A stretch of DNA of 64,000 nucleotides from Hyphomicrobiaceae bacterium (GCA_023384095.1 JAHDXT010000003.1:62001-126000); one strand, 5' to 3'; shown: positions 17,158 through 27,654, counted from the stretch's first letter. Translations and numbers: made by a program. Notes: a model not told the origin generated them from the letters alone.

Positions 17158-18734
17158 GCAAGATCGTCGAAGCGTCCGCTGCGGTCGCGTCGATCGCCGA
17201 CGGGGCAACCGTCGCCTCTGTCGGGGTCATCGGATGGGTGACGCCCGACAAGGTTCTCGCGGCACTCGGCGCGCGGTTCCGGGAGACCGGCGCCCCGCGC
17301 GGGCTGACATTCTATTTTCCATGTGGCACCGGCGATGCGATCGGCATCCGCGGCATGGATCACGTCGCTCGAGAAGGATTGATGAAGCGGATCGTTGCCG
17401 GCTCCTACGTCAATCCGGTCGATCCGAAAACAGGCCGTCGCCCCGAGTTGATGCGGCTCATCCGCGAGAACAAGATCGAGGCGTATGCATGGCCGATCGG
17501 AGCCTCGATGCACTGGCTCCGTGAGGTGGCGCGCAAGAGCCCCGGGTACATCACCCGGGTGGGCATCGGGACCTACGCGGACCCGAAGCACGGAGGAGCA
17601 AAGCTCACGCCGAGCGCCGCCGACGGCCTCATCCAACGCCTGGATATCAACGGCGAGAGCTTCCTCTTCTATCCCACCTGGCCTATCGACGTCGCAATGG
17701 TTCGGGCGAGCACCGCCGACGAGTTCGGCAACCTGTCCTGGGAGGACGAGGCGCTGGTCTCATCCAGCATCGCGCTTGCGATCGCCGCCAAGGCGTGCGG
17801 CGGACGGGTGATCGCCCAGGTGCGCCGCGTCGTGGCCCGCGGCGAGCGCGCCGCCAGCATGGTGCGCCTGCCGGGCATGCTCGTGGACCAGATCGTCGTC
17901 GATCCCGACATGATGATGACGACGGATACGCCTTTCGATCCAGCCTTTTTCGGAGGCGTACGGCGGCCGCTTTCCGCGCTCCCGAAAATCCCGATGACAC
18001 CTGACAAGGTGATCGCGCGCAGAGCCTCGCGCGAGGTGCGGCCGCAGGAGCTGTCCATTTTCGGGTTCGGGGCCGCTGCCGATATCCCGCTCGTCATGGC
18101 GGAGGACGGCACGATCACGGAAGACAACATCGGCCAATACTGGTTCACGACAGAGCACGGCTCCTACGGCGGGCTCGTCGCGAGCGGCTGGCAGTTCTCC
18201 GCCAACGTCAACCCCGAGGCGATCGTCGACGGGGTTACGCAGTTCGACGTCATCGACGGAGGACTGTGCAAATTCGCGGCCCTGGCATTCGCGCAGTTCG
18301 ATTCCAATTGTGTCGTCAATGTGAGCAAGTTCGCCAACGCGAACCCGGGAGCGGGCGGGTTCACCGACATCGCGACCAACGCCAGCCGCCTGGTGTTCAC
18401 CGGTCCTTTCACGACAGCCGGCCTCGACGTGGACTATTCCGAAGGGCGAATGCGGATCGTGAAGGAAGGCAAGGTCCGGAAGTTCGCGCGCGAGGCCGAG
18501 CACGTCACGTACCGCGTGGGAGAAGGCATCCGCGAGCGGGGTCAGCACGCCCTCATCGTCACGGAGCGGGCCGTCTTCGAGGCGACACCGGAGGGGCTGG
18601 TGCTCACCGAGGTCGCGCCGGGGATCGACGTCCGCAGGGACGTGCTCGATCAGATGGAATTTGCGCCCATGCGCGTCCTGGATCCGCTTCCGCGCATGGC
18701 TGCAGAGCTGTTCATCGACCGCCCGTCGTCATAA
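17154..18734 (+). CDS. Acyl-CoA:carboxylate CoA-transferase, fused alpha/beta
   Basis: TTG start overlapping previous TGA; LSKIVEASAAVASIADGATVASVGVIGWVTPDKVLAAL...; active-site-type TTEHGSYGGLVASG segment as in propionate-CoA-transferase-like enzymes. Confidence 0.82.
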   Translation: MSKIVEASAAVASIADGATVASVGVIGWVTPDKVLAALGARFRETGAPRGLTFYFPCGTGDAIGIRGMDHVAREGLMKRIVAGSYVNPVDPKTGRRPELMRLIRENKIEAYAWPIGASMHWLREVARKSPGYITRVGIGTYADPKHGGAKLTPSAADGLIQRLDINGESFLFYPTWPIDVAMVRASTADEFGNLSWEDEALVSSSIALAIAAKACGGRVIAQVRRVVARGERAASMVRLPGMLVDQIVVDPDMMMTTDTPFDPAFFGGVRRPLSALPKIPMTPDKVIARRASREVRPQELSIFGFGAAADIPLVMAEDGTITEDNIGQYWFTTEHGSYGGLVASGWQFSANVNPEAIVDGVTQFDVIDGGLCKFAALAFAQFDSNCVVNVSKFANANPGAGGFTDIATNASRLVFTGPFTTAGLDVDYSEGRMRIVKEGKVRKFAREAEHVTYRVGEGIRERGQHALIVTERAVFEATPEGLVLTEVAPGIDVRRDVLDQMEFAPMRVLDPLPRMAAELFIDRPSS

Positions 18735-18822
18735 GGGGACAGCGGGCAATGCTGCGCATTTTGACGCCAAGAACAAGATCCGGTCAGCGGACACTATGGA
18801 AACTCCCAGGAAAGGACATCCA

Positions 18823-19860
18823 ATGACGAACCGCCGCGACTTCATTCGCAACATCGCAGCCGGTGCGACCGCGGGGGGCGCAGCGCTTGCCGCGCCGGCG
18901 GTCGCGCGAGCGCAACAGACTTTCGAGTGGCGCGCCCAGTGCATGTGGGGCGCCGCGGAGCTGACCTACAAAGCCTTCGAGGACCTCTGCGCGAGCATCA
19001 CGTCGCTGACGGGCGGCCGCGTCAAGGTTCTGCCGTTCCCTTCCGGCGCCGTGGTCGGCGCCTTCGAAACGCTTGATGCCGTCACCGCAGGCCTCCTTCA
19101 GGCGCAGAGCTCGTGGGCCGGCTATTGGACAGGCAAGGACGCGGGCCTGGCGCTCCTTTCCGAGCTGTCGTTCGGATACGAGCACCCTTGGCAGGCCGAG
19201 GCCTGGTACTATCAGAAAGGCGGCATCGATATCCTCCGTGAAGGCTACGCCAAGTACAATGCTCACGTGGTCGGCGTCGCCTGGTGGGGGATCGAGACGA
19301 TCGTCTCGAAGAAGCCGATCACCAAGCTGGCGGACCTGAAGAACGTCAAGATCAGATCTCCGCATGGCCTGACGGCCGATATCCTCACCAAATTGGGCGC
19401 CTCGATCGTGGTGCTGCCCGGAACGGAGGTCTATTCGGCACTCGACAAGGGCGTCGTCGATGCAGCCGACTGGGGCACTCCATCGATGAACCAGCGCGTC
19501 GGCCTGCACGAGGTGGCGAAGAATCCGGTGAGACTGTTCCATTCGATGCCCGTGCAGGAGTTCACCGTCAACGCCGCAGAGTGGAAGAAGCTGCCGGACG
19601 ATCTCAAGGCGATCGTGACGGTCGCGGTCCGCCGCTGGTGCTGGGACCAGATCCAGCGCGTCGCCGTGGACGACGTCCGCGTGGCCAAGGAGCTCAAGAG
19701 CAAGGGCGTCGTCGAAACGCGCCTGGCCGCGGACGAGCAGCGGCAGCTTCGCGACCTCGCACAGAAGACGTGGGAGGAGTGGTCCAAGAAGTCGCCGCTG
19801 GCCAAGAAGGCCTACGACGGGCAGCTCGCCTGGCTCAAGGATCTCGGCCTGGTCGCTTGA
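18823..19860 (+). CDS. TRAP transporter substrate-binding protein (DctP family, Tat signal)
   Basis: MTNRRDFIRNIAAGATAGGAALAAPAVARAQQTFEWRAQCMWG...; RRDFIR motif; followed by DctQ and DctM. Confidence 0.9.
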   Translation: MTNRRDFIRNIAAGATAGGAALAAPAVARAQQTFEWRAQCMWGAAELTYKAFEDLCASITSLTGGRVKVLPFPSGAVVGAFETLDAVTAGLLQAQSSWAGYWTGKDAGLALLSELSFGYEHPWQAEAWYYQKGGIDILREGYAKYNAHVVGVAWWGIETIVSKKPITKLADLKNVKIRSPHGLTADILTKLGASIVVLPGTEVYSALDKGVVDAADWGTPSMNQRVGLHEVAKNPVRLFHSMPVQEFTVNAAEWKKLPDDLKAIVTVAVRRWCWDQIQRVAVDDVRVAKELKSKGVVETRLAADEQRQLRDLAQKTWEEWSKKSPLAKKAYDGQLAWLKDLGLVA

Positions 19861-20420
19861 TGAACGCTGCCTCCTCCGAGGGCGATGTCTCCGGACATCG
19901 CCCCGGTAGCGCGGGACCACTGTCGTGGTTCTGCGATGCCGTCGACGCGATAAATTACTGGGTCGGTCTCATCGCCGGCTCCAGCATCATCGTCGTGACG
20001 TTCGCCGTCACGTGGGAGGTCGTCTCCCGGAGCGCATTCGGGCAGCCGACGATCTGGTCCAACGAAACCTCCATCTATGTCTCCGCAGCGACGTACCTCA
20101 TCGCCGGCGGCTATGGTCTCCTTTACAATCGGCACGTCCGCATCGATGTGCTCTATGGGGCGCTCTCAGAGCGCACGCAGACACGATTGGACGTCCTGAC
20201 GCTGCTGCTCACGCTCGGCTACGCGGGTGCGCTGATCTGGGTCGGCGGCAACGACTTCTACACGGCCTTCTCGCAGGGCGAGACCACCGGCACTCCCTGG
20301 AACCCGCCTATCTGGCCGGTGAAGCTTGCCATTCCCGTGGCCGGGTCCCTCATCGCGCTTCAGGCCGTCGCCAACACTCTTCGCAGGACCGGGCTGGCGC
20401 CCACGAAGGAGGCCAAGTGA
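19860..20420 (+). CDS. TRAP transporter small permease (DctQ family)
   Basis: 4-TM protein, TGATG overlap with DctP gene. Confidence 0.88.
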   Translation: MNAASSEGDVSGHRPGSAGPLSWFCDAVDAINYWVGLIAGSSIIVVTFAVTWEVVSRSAFGQPTIWSNETSIYVSAATYLIAGGYGLLYNRHVRIDVLYGALSERTQTRLDVLTLLLTLGYAGALIWVGGNDFYTAFSQGETTGTPWNPPIWPVKLAIPVAGSLIALQAVANTLRRTGLAPTKEAK

Positions 20421-21733
20421 GCATCGAGCTCCTGAGCCTGCTGCTTGTCGGCTCCTTCATTCTCGTCCTGCTTGCCGGGATCCCGCTCGCATTCGGCACC
20501 GGCGCAATCGCCGTCGTGTTCGCATACGTCCTGTTCGGCGAGCCGGGTCTGACGCTGATCGTAAGCCGCGTCTTCACTCTCCTCGGGAATTACGTCCTCG
20601 TATCCGTCCCGCTTTTCATCTTCATGGCCTGCATACTGGAGCGGGCCGGAATCGCCGAGGCGATCTTTCGGGCCGTCTACGTGTGGTCGGGACGGCTGCA
20701 CGGCGGCCTGGGCGTGGCCGTGATCATCTCGTGCGCCCTGATGGCCGCGATGGTGGGCGTGATCGGCGCGGAGATCGTGACCATGGGAGTCGTCGCCCTG
20801 CCTGCGATGCTCTCGCGCGGGTACAGTAAGAACATGGCCCTCGGCCCGATCTGCGCCGGAGGCGGTCTGGCGACCCTGATCCCGCCGAGCGTCGTGCTCA
20901 TCATGTATGGGCTGACCGCGGGCGTGTCTGTCGGGCAGCTCTACATGGCTGGCGTCGTCCCCGGCCTCCTGCTGGCCGGGCTCTACATCGCCTACATCGT
21001 CACTCGCGCGCATTTCCGCCCGGAAGAGGCGCCGGTCGCCAGCGGCGCCGAGATGAATATGACGGTGGTCGAGAAGCTCAAGCTCGCCAAGGACCTGGTG
21101 CTTCCGGGATTTGTCGCGTTCTCCGTGCTCGGCTCTCTGTATCTCGGCTGGGCTACTCCGACCGAGGCGGCGGCCGTCGGCGTCGTGGGTGCGTTGATCG
21201 CAGCCGCTGCCAACAGGCGCCTGACCGCGCAGGGGTTGCTGAAGGCCGTCGTCGACACGACCAAAGTCACCACGATGCTGTACTGGCTCTTCTTCGGGTC
21301 GTCCGCATTGATCGGTGTCTATACGCTCGCGGGTGGAACTCGCCTGATCCAGGACGCGATGTCGAATCTGCCGGTGGAGCCGATCGTCGTCATCATCCTG
21401 ATGCAGGTGATCTGGATCGTTCTCGGGTGCTTCATCGACTGGATCGGAATTCTCCTGCTGACGGCGCCGATCTTCGTCCCGGTCGCGGCCAATCTCGGTT
21501 TCGATCTCGTCTGGCTGGGCGTCCTGTTCTGCATGAACATGCAGATCTCGTACATCTCGCCGCCATTCGGGCCGGCAGCCTTTTATCTCAAGGGTGTGAC
21601 TCCTCCGGACATCACTCTGACCGACATCTTCCGGTCGATCTGGCCCTATCTCGGCCTTCAATTCGTGGCGCTCGGCATCGTGATCGCGTTCCCGGAGATC
21701 GCATTGTGGCTGCCGAAGACGATGATGGAGTGA
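20417..21733 (+). CDS. TRAP transporter large permease (DctM family)
   Basis: GTG start overlapping DctQ stop; VSIELLSLLLVGSFILVLLAGIPLAFGTGA..., GGGLATLIPPSVVLIMYGLTAGVSVGQLYMAGVVPGLLLAG. Confidence 0.92.
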   Translation: MSIELLSLLLVGSFILVLLAGIPLAFGTGAIAVVFAYVLFGEPGLTLIVSRVFTLLGNYVLVSVPLFIFMACILERAGIAEAIFRAVYVWSGRLHGGLGVAVIISCALMAAMVGVIGAEIVTMGVVALPAMLSRGYSKNMALGPICAGGGLATLIPPSVVLIMYGLTAGVSVGQLYMAGVVPGLLLAGLYIAYIVTRAHFRPEEAPVASGAEMNMTVVEKLKLAKDLVLPGFVAFSVLGSLYLGWATPTEAAAVGVVGALIAAAANRRLTAQGLLKAVVDTTKVTTMLYWLFFGSSALIGVYTLAGGTRLIQDAMSNLPVEPIVVIILMQVIWIVLGCFIDWIGILLLTAPIFVPVAANLGFDLVWLGVLFCMNMQISYISPPFGPAAFYLKGVTPPDITLTDIFRSIWPYLGLQFVALGIVIAFPEIALWLPKTMME

Positions 21734-21739
21734 AGCATC

Positions 21740-22888
21740 GTGCAAATGCTGATGGACCTTACTGACGACGAGGCGGCGCTGCGGGACAGCGTCTCGAATT
21801 TCGCCGAAAGGGTTCTCAGGCCGCGGATCGGCGCCTACGTCGCCAGGCACGAGTTTCCCGCGAGCCTCGTCCGGGAGTTTGCGGCGGCCGGATTCATGGG
21901 AACGGCATACGACCCGGCATACGACGGCAGCGGCATGAGAACGCGCGGGGCGGCGATCGTGGCAGAGCTCCTCGCGCGGGTGGAGCCCGGCTTTGCAGCC
22001 ATATTCCTGTGCAACAGCGCACCGATGACGGTGATCGCCCGCTACGGCTCGGACGCGCTGCGGCAGCAATGGCTGTCGAAGCTCTGCCGCGGCGAGATGG
22101 TCGCGTCGTTCGGCGTCACCGAGCCGCATGGCGGATCGGACGTGGCGAGCATTCGCACACGCGCCGTGGAGGACGGCGAGGACTTCGTACTCACCGGCTC
22201 CAAGGTCTTCTCCACGAATGCGGGGACGCCGCTGCACGGGCTCTCGACCGTCGTCGCCGTGACGGACCCCGACAGGGGCTCGAAAGGCCTTTCCACGTTC
22301 GTGGTGCCCGTGGGCACGCCGGGGTTCTCCGTAGGGAAGGCCGGACGGAAGGTCGGCTGGCGGATCGCCGACTCCGTCGAGCTGTTCTTCGACAACTGCC
22401 GCGTCCCGAAAAGCCTCATGGTCGGAAATCGAGGCGACGGGCTGAAGCAGATCCTGACGACCCTCAGCATCGGCCGCATTCTCGTGGCTGCGACGGCGCT
22501 CGGCCTGGCCCGCAAGGCCGTGGATCTGGCGAAGAGCTACGGGGCGCGGCGGAGCGTCGGTGGCAAGCCGATCTTCGACAATCAAGGTCTGACGTTCCCG
22601 CTGGCCGATGTGCTCACCAAGATCCACGCCGCCGAGCTGATGGTCAGGAATGCAGCCTGCCTCGCCGATGCGGAGCGCCCGTTCCGGACGGAAACGTCGA
22701 TGGCGAAGCTGTTCGCGTCCGAGCTTGCGGTGGAGGCCGTCGATACTGCGCTGCAGGTTCACGGCGGCTATGGCGTCTTCGAGGAGTTCGAGATCTCCGG
22801 GCTGATGGGCGAGGCGAAGGTGCTGCAGATCGTCGAGGGCACCAGCGAGGTGCAGCGGCTCATCATCTCCCGCGAGCTCACGGCTTAG
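21740..22888 (+). CDS. Acyl-CoA dehydrogenase
   Basis: FGVTEPHGGSDVASIRTRAV..., QVHGGYGVFEEFEISGLMGEAKVLQIVEGTSEVQRLIISREL. Confidence 0.92.
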   Translation: MQMLMDLTDDEAALRDSVSNFAERVLRPRIGAYVARHEFPASLVREFAAAGFMGTAYDPAYDGSGMRTRGAAIVAELLARVEPGFAAIFLCNSAPMTVIARYGSDALRQQWLSKLCRGEMVASFGVTEPHGGSDVASIRTRAVEDGEDFVLTGSKVFSTNAGTPLHGLSTVVAVTDPDRGSKGLSTFVVPVGTPGFSVGKAGRKVGWRIADSVELFFDNCRVPKSLMVGNRGDGLKQILTTLSIGRILVAATALGLARKAVDLAKSYGARRSVGGKPIFDNQGLTFPLADVLTKIHAAELMVRNAACLADAERPFRTETSMAKLFASELAVEAVDTALQVHGGYGVFEEFEISGLMGEAKVLQIVEGTSEVQRLIISRELTA

Positions 22889-22969
22889 ACCAGGGTCAGA
22901 CCCGCCGATTCTGCGCTTTCCCGAACACCAGATCCGAGGCGACGGGCACGGCAAGTTCGCCGTTCATGT

Positions 22970-23046
22970 TGGCGATCCCGGCAGGACTCGAACCTGCGAC
23001 CCTCTGCTTAGAAGGCAGATGCTCTATCCGGCTGAGCTACGGGATC
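22970..23046 (-). tRNA. tRNA-Arg (anticodon TCT), CCA encoded
   Basis: Reverse complement GATCCCGTAGCTCAGCCGGATAGAGCATCTGCCTTCTAAGCAGAGGGTCGCAGGTTCGAGTCCTGCCGGGATCGCCA folds as a cloverleaf; anticodon loop CTTCTAA; 77 nt. Confidence 0.95.
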
Positions 23047-23104
23047 GGTGGGTGACATGATAGCCGAAAGCGGGCGCGGCGTCTCCGGGTGGCGGGCCGC
23101 GGGC

Positions 23105-23410
23105 TCAGTGGGTCCAGGCGCCAATGCGGCCGTACTTGAAATTATCGGCATAGGACTTGAGCACGGGGGCGCGCGGCTCCGGGTCGTGGACCGTGTAGGG
23201 GATGCCGTTGCGCTCGGCGTAGGCGACCGCCTCCTCCCTGGTATCGAACGAGAGCTGAACCTGCTGGCGCATATCCGCCGAGCCTGTCCAGCCCATCAGC
23301 GGGTCCATGGTGCACGGCAGCGCGGGCTCGAACTCGAGCACCCAGTCCCTGGTGCGGGCAAATCCCGACTGCATGGCGGTCTTCGCCGGCTTGAAGATGC
23401 GTGCGGCCAT
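23105..23410 (-). CDS. NADH dehydrogenase accessory subunit NDUFS4-like (ETC complex I)
   Basis: 101 aa MAARIFKPAKTAMQSGFARTRDWVLEFEP...DPLMGWTGSADMRQQVQLSFDTREEAVAYAERNGIPYTV. Confidence 0.9.
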   Translation of the reverse strand: MAARIFKPAKTAMQSGFARTRDWVLEFEPALPCTMDPLMGWTGSADMRQQVQLSFDTREEAVAYAERNGIPYTVHDPEPRAPVLKSYADNFKYGRIGAWTH

Positions 23411-23774
23411 GTCCTGTCCCGATCGATGCCTGTCTGTTTCGCGCCCGGGAAGATACGCAGTCCGGGGCGGCGGTTCAATGCTGCTCAGAGCGGCGGTCAG
23501 CGAGTTGAGAGGGATCCTGCGCCGGACAACCCGTCGCACCAGGGCGGTTGACTGAGCGCGGCGCGGGTTCCTAACGTAGCAGGCTTGCGGCAGCCATGGC
23601 GACCCCGGCCCCAGCGGTCTCGGCGTCCATGATCGCATCCTTTCGTCGGGCGGGCGGATCGGTAGGGCCGGTGAAGGCCGCCCGACAGCCGTGGCGCTGC
23701 CACATGCTTTCGCAGCGGCCCGGCCTGGCGCATGATGGGCGCACTGGCTTCGACGGCGAGGAGGACGCTCACAG

Positions 23775-24560
23775 ATGGCTGCAGATCCGGTGCGGTGCTC
23801 GATCGAGGACGGCGTTGCGCTCGTCACACTCGACAACCCGCCTCTCAATCTCGTCACGCTGGAGTTGACCCGCCAGCTCAATGCGCTGGTCGCCAGCCTC
23901 GCCGGCGATCCTTCGGTGCACGTCATGGTGCTGACGGGCGCCGGATCGAAGGCGTTCTGCGCGGGCTCCGACATCAAGGAGTTCCCCGAGATGATGGCCG
24001 CCGGGGCCGTCGTGCCGAAGAAGCTGGCGCTGGAGAACGAGACCTACAGCCGCATCGGCGACTTCCCGAAGCCGACCATCGCCGCGCTCAACGGGTTGGC
24101 GTTCGGCGGCGGCCTCGAGCTCGCGGTGTGCTGCGATCTGATCGTGGCCGAGGCCGGCGGCCAGGTGGCGCTGCCCGAGATCAAGCTCGGCGTCTTCCCG
24201 GGAAGCGGCGGCACTATCAGGGTCACGCGCCGCATCGGCGAGGCGCGCGCCAAGGAGATGATGTTCTTCGGCGAGGCTTTGTCCGTCGAGACCGCCCTCG
24301 CCTGGGGAATGATCAACCGCGTGGCGCCGAAGGGCGAGGCGCTGACGGCGGCGCTCGAGATGGCGCGCAAGCTCGCCGCGCAGCCCAGCGTCGCGCTGCA
24401 GATGTGCAAGCAGTCGGTCGACATGGCATTCGATCTCGCCGAAGAAACGGCCGTCCACGCATCGCTTGCGCTCAGCGACAAGGTATTCGCGTCCGCGGAC
24501 TGCAGCGAGGGCGTGCGCGCCTTTTTCGCCAAGGAGTCGCCGCGCTTCACGCACCGCTGA
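23775..24560 (+). CDS. Enoyl-CoA hydratase/isomerase family protein
   Basis: VMVLTGAGSKAFCAGSDIKEFPEM..., GGGLELAVCCDLIVAEAGGQVALPEIKLGVFPGSGGT. Confidence 0.9.
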   Translation: MAADPVRCSIEDGVALVTLDNPPLNLVTLELTRQLNALVASLAGDPSVHVMVLTGAGSKAFCAGSDIKEFPEMMAAGAVVPKKLALENETYSRIGDFPKPTIAALNGLAFGGGLELAVCCDLIVAEAGGQVALPEIKLGVFPGSGGTIRVTRRIGEARAKEMMFFGEALSVETALAWGMINRVAPKGEALTAALEMARKLAAQPSVALQMCKQSVDMAFDLAEETAVHASLALSDKVFASADCSEGVRAFFAKESPRFTHR

Positions 24561-24825
24561 GGCGGAGGGCGCGCTTCAGGCACACGGCGGTGAGCTCGAC
24601 GACGGCATCCGTTGCTCGAGGTGAGGCGAGCGCCCGCGCCTCCCGGCACGACGGATGCAAGCGGCTGCCGCGCCCCTTGTCGAGCCTTCGAGCCGAATGC
24701 TAGCGTCTTCTGGCGCTCGGTACACTGCCCTCATCCCGGACGACGAGCCGTACTTTCAGCGGCGAGGAGGTTCGGCAAACAGCGCAGAAGTGCCCGTCGC
24801 GACGTTCTCGATGGGAGAGACCCGC

Positions 24826-25791
24826 ATGGGACGCTGCAAGGACTACCAGCCCGCAGGCGTCATTCCTGCGACGCTCCTGGCGTTCGCCGGAGACATGTCG
24901 ATCGACGAGGCGGAGACGCGCCGGCATCTGAGCCATGTCGCCCGCACCCGCGGCATCTCGGCCATCACGGTCAACGGCCACGCGTCCGAGGTTCACGCGT
25001 GCACTTTCGAGGAACAGCAGCGCATCCTCGCTATTTCCCTCGACGAGACGGGTGACCGCGTGCCGCTGATCAACGGCGTCTATGCGGACGGCAGCCTCGA
25101 GGCGGCGCGCATTGCGCGAATGGCGGAGGCCGAGGGCGCCTCGGCACTCCTGGTATTCCCGCCGAGCAGCATGTCGATGGGCGGGCAGTTGCGCCCGGAG
25201 ATGGCGCTCGCGCACTTCAGGACCATTGCCGATTCCACCGACCTGCCGCTGGTCCTGTTCCAATATCCTGCCGCGACGGGGCTCGGCTACCCATTCGACA
25301 CGCTGATCGAGCTCGTCGAGAAGGTCCCGAGCATCCGCGCCATCAAGGACTGGTGCGCCGACCCCCAGCTCCATGAGCGCCAGATCCGGACGCTGCAGGG
25401 TCTGCAGCGCCCGGTCACGGTCCTGACGACCCACAGCGCCTGGCTGATGGCCTCGCTCGCCATGGGCGCCAACGGCCTGCTGTCCGGGGCCGGCAGCGTG
25501 GTCGCCGACCTGCAGGTGGCGCTGTTCGAGGCCGTGAGGGCGAAGGACCTCGGCCGGGCACGGAAGATCAACGACAGGCTCTATCCGCTGCAGCAGGCCT
25601 TCTACGCGCCGCCGTTCCTCGACATGCACAACCGCATGAAGGAATGCCTGGTGCTGCTCGGCCGCCTCGACCATGCGGTTGTGCGGCCGCCGCTCGTCAA
25701 GCTGCCCCAGGCGGAGATCGCCCGGCTCAGGAAGGCGCTCGAGCTGGCCGGCATCGGACCGGAAGGGGCAATAGCGCAGGCTGCCGAATAG
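24826..25791 (+). CDS. Dihydrodipicolinate synthase/N-acetylneuraminate lyase (DHDPS) family protein
   Basis: MGRCKDYQPAGVIPATLLAFAGDMSIDEAETRRHLSHVARTRGISAITVNGHASEVHACTFEEQQRIL; TIM-barrel family pattern. ORF could start at 24655. Confidence 0.85.
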   Translation: MGRCKDYQPAGVIPATLLAFAGDMSIDEAETRRHLSHVARTRGISAITVNGHASEVHACTFEEQQRILAISLDETGDRVPLINGVYADGSLEAARIARMAEAEGASALLVFPPSSMSMGGQLRPEMALAHFRTIADSTDLPLVLFQYPAATGLGYPFDTLIELVEKVPSIRAIKDWCADPQLHERQIRTLQGLQRPVTVLTTHSAWLMASLAMGANGLLSGAGSVVADLQVALFEAVRAKDLGRARKINDRLYPLQQAFYAPPFLDMHNRMKECLVLLGRLDHAVVRPPLVKLPQAEIARLRKALELAGIGPEGAIAQAAE

Positions 25792-25862
25792 CAGCAGCAG
25801 TCAAGTGCGCCCGCCGTCCAGAACGTCGGGAAGCTGCCACGTCCCACGATTTGAGGAACCGC

Positions 25863-27068
25863 ATGCTCGACCTTCTGCAAGGCATTCGCGTCGTCAGCTT
25901 CAACCATTTCCTGCTCGGGCCGCTGGGCATGCAGGTGCTCGGCGACCTCGGCGCGGACGTCGTCTCCATCGAGTCGCCGGAGGGCGCCTGGCAGCGTCAT
26001 TGGAGCGGCGGCGACGTCTGGAACGACGGCCAGAGCATGCTGCACTCCTGCGCCAACCGCAACAAGCGCAGCCTGGGACTGGATCTCAAATCGAGCAAGG
26101 GCAAAGAGATCGCGATGCGGCTCGTCGACACCGCCGACGTGGTGTCGGAGAACTTCCGTCCCGGCGTCTTCGAGAAGCTCGGGTTCGGCTATGACGTTCT
26201 CAGGGAACGCAAGCCGGACATCATCTTCGCTTCCGCCTCCGGTTATGGCCCCGACGGGCCCTACCGCGAGAAGCCCGGGCAGGACCTGCTGGTCCAGGCG
26301 CTGTTCGGCCTGATGGAGATCACCGGCCAGGCGCACAACGGGCCGCGGCCGGTCGGCGTGTCGGCCGTCGATCATCATGGCGCCGCCTTGCTGGCCATGG
26401 GCGTTCTGGCGGCGATCGTTCGCCGCCAGCGCACCGGCCAGGGCTGCAGGGTGGACGCCAGCCTGATGCAGGCGGCGCTCGACCTGCAGGCGGAGTCGCT
26501 TTCTGCGTGGCTCAACGCAGCGGAAAAGCCCAAGTCGATCAGCGCCTATCGCCACGTCGCCGGATGGTACTACGCGGCGCCCTACGGGGTGTACGCGACA
26601 CGTGACGGGCATCTGGCGCTGTCGATCTCGCCGCTGGCGCTCGTGGCGGAGGCGATCGGCGAGCCGAAGCTGGCGACCTACACCGAGAAGGACACCTGGA
26701 CGAAGCAGGACGAGATAAGTGGCCTGGTTGCCGGCCGGCTCGCCGCCAGGACGACGGCGGAATGGATGCGTCTGATGGAGCCGCTGAAGATCTGGCACGC
26801 GCCTGTGCAGACCTATGATGAGATCGTCGACGACCCGCAGGTGAGGCATATGCAGGCGTTCGTCAGGGTGCCGGGCGGCGGGCCGACGAGGGCGCCGGTG
26901 ACGCTCGTGAACCATCCGGTGCGCTACGACGGCCAGGCCGCCGAGGTCCGGCTGCCGCCGCAGCGGCTCGGCGCCCAGACGGCCGAAATCCTGGGGGAGC
27001 TCGGCTTTGCCAGAGATGAGATCGATGCACTGGCCAATGAGGGAGTCGTCCGGCTCATGCAGGACTAG
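25863..27068 (+). CDS. CaiB/BaiF (family III) CoA-transferase
   Basis: MLDLLQGIRVVSFNHFLLGPLGMQVLGDLGADVVSIESPEG..., CANRNKRSLGLDLKSSKGKEI. Confidence 0.92.
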   Translation: MLDLLQGIRVVSFNHFLLGPLGMQVLGDLGADVVSIESPEGAWQRHWSGGDVWNDGQSMLHSCANRNKRSLGLDLKSSKGKEIAMRLVDTADVVSENFRPGVFEKLGFGYDVLRERKPDIIFASASGYGPDGPYREKPGQDLLVQALFGLMEITGQAHNGPRPVGVSAVDHHGAALLAMGVLAAIVRRQRTGQGCRVDASLMQAALDLQAESLSAWLNAAEKPKSISAYRHVAGWYYAAPYGVYATRDGHLALSISPLALVAEAIGEPKLATYTEKDTWTKQDEISGLVAGRLAARTTAEWMRLMEPLKIWHAPVQTYDEIVDDPQVRHMQAFVRVPGGGPTRAPVTLVNHPVRYDGQAAEVRLPPQRLGAQTAEILGELGFARDEIDALANEGVVRLMQD

Positions 27069-27191
27069 CCCAGAATTCGGCGGTGGTCTCCGCGTCAGCG
27101 GAATAACATTGAGGCGCGCCGATTTCCGATGGCGCGACCGGAGCTGCATTGCACGGATGGCGGGGCCGGCGGTATCGGCGGGAGAGATGGC

Positions 27192-27632
27192 ATGAGCGGA
27201 TTCTATGTGAAGGTCGGCGACTGGGTCAGGTTCGCCAAGACCGTGGGCGAGACCGACGTCTACATGTTCGCCGGCATCACGGGCGACTTCTCGGTCAACC
27301 ACGTCAATGCACAGTACATGGCCCGCTCGAAGTACGGCCAGCGCATCGCGCACGGCGCGCTCCTCGTCGGCTACATGTCGACCTGCTCGACGATGATGAT
27401 CGACAAGTGCCAGGGCACAGGCGGCGACGAGACGCCGGTCTCGCTCGGTTACGACAAGGTGCGATTCCTCGGCCCGGTGTTCATCGGCGACACGGTCAAC
27501 CTGACGTATACGATCGTCGAGGTCGATCCGGTCAAGCGCCGGTCCTACGGCGAGGTGAAGGCCGAGAACCAGAACGGCGAGCTGGTGGGCGTGGCCCGCC
27601 ACATCCTCGCCTGGACCAGGAACAAGGACTGA
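27192..27632 (+). CDS. MaoC-like (R)-specific enoyl-CoA hydratase
   Basis: GDWVRFAKTVGETDVYMFAGITGDFSVNHVN...GQRIAHGALLVGYMS: hot-dog hydratase motif. Confidence 0.88.
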   Translation: MSGFYVKVGDWVRFAKTVGETDVYMFAGITGDFSVNHVNAQYMARSKYGQRIAHGALLVGYMSTCSTMMIDKCQGTGGDETPVSLGYDKVRFLGPVFIGDTVNLTYTIVEVDPVKRRSYGEVKAENQNGELVGVARHILAWTRNKD

Positions 27633-27654
27633 GGATTGGGGAGCACGAGGAAGC

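Noticed and set aside
20360-22954. 864-aa reverse ORF across TRAP permease and acyl-CoA dehydrogenase genes
   Set aside because: Antisense shadow; sense genes are well supported.
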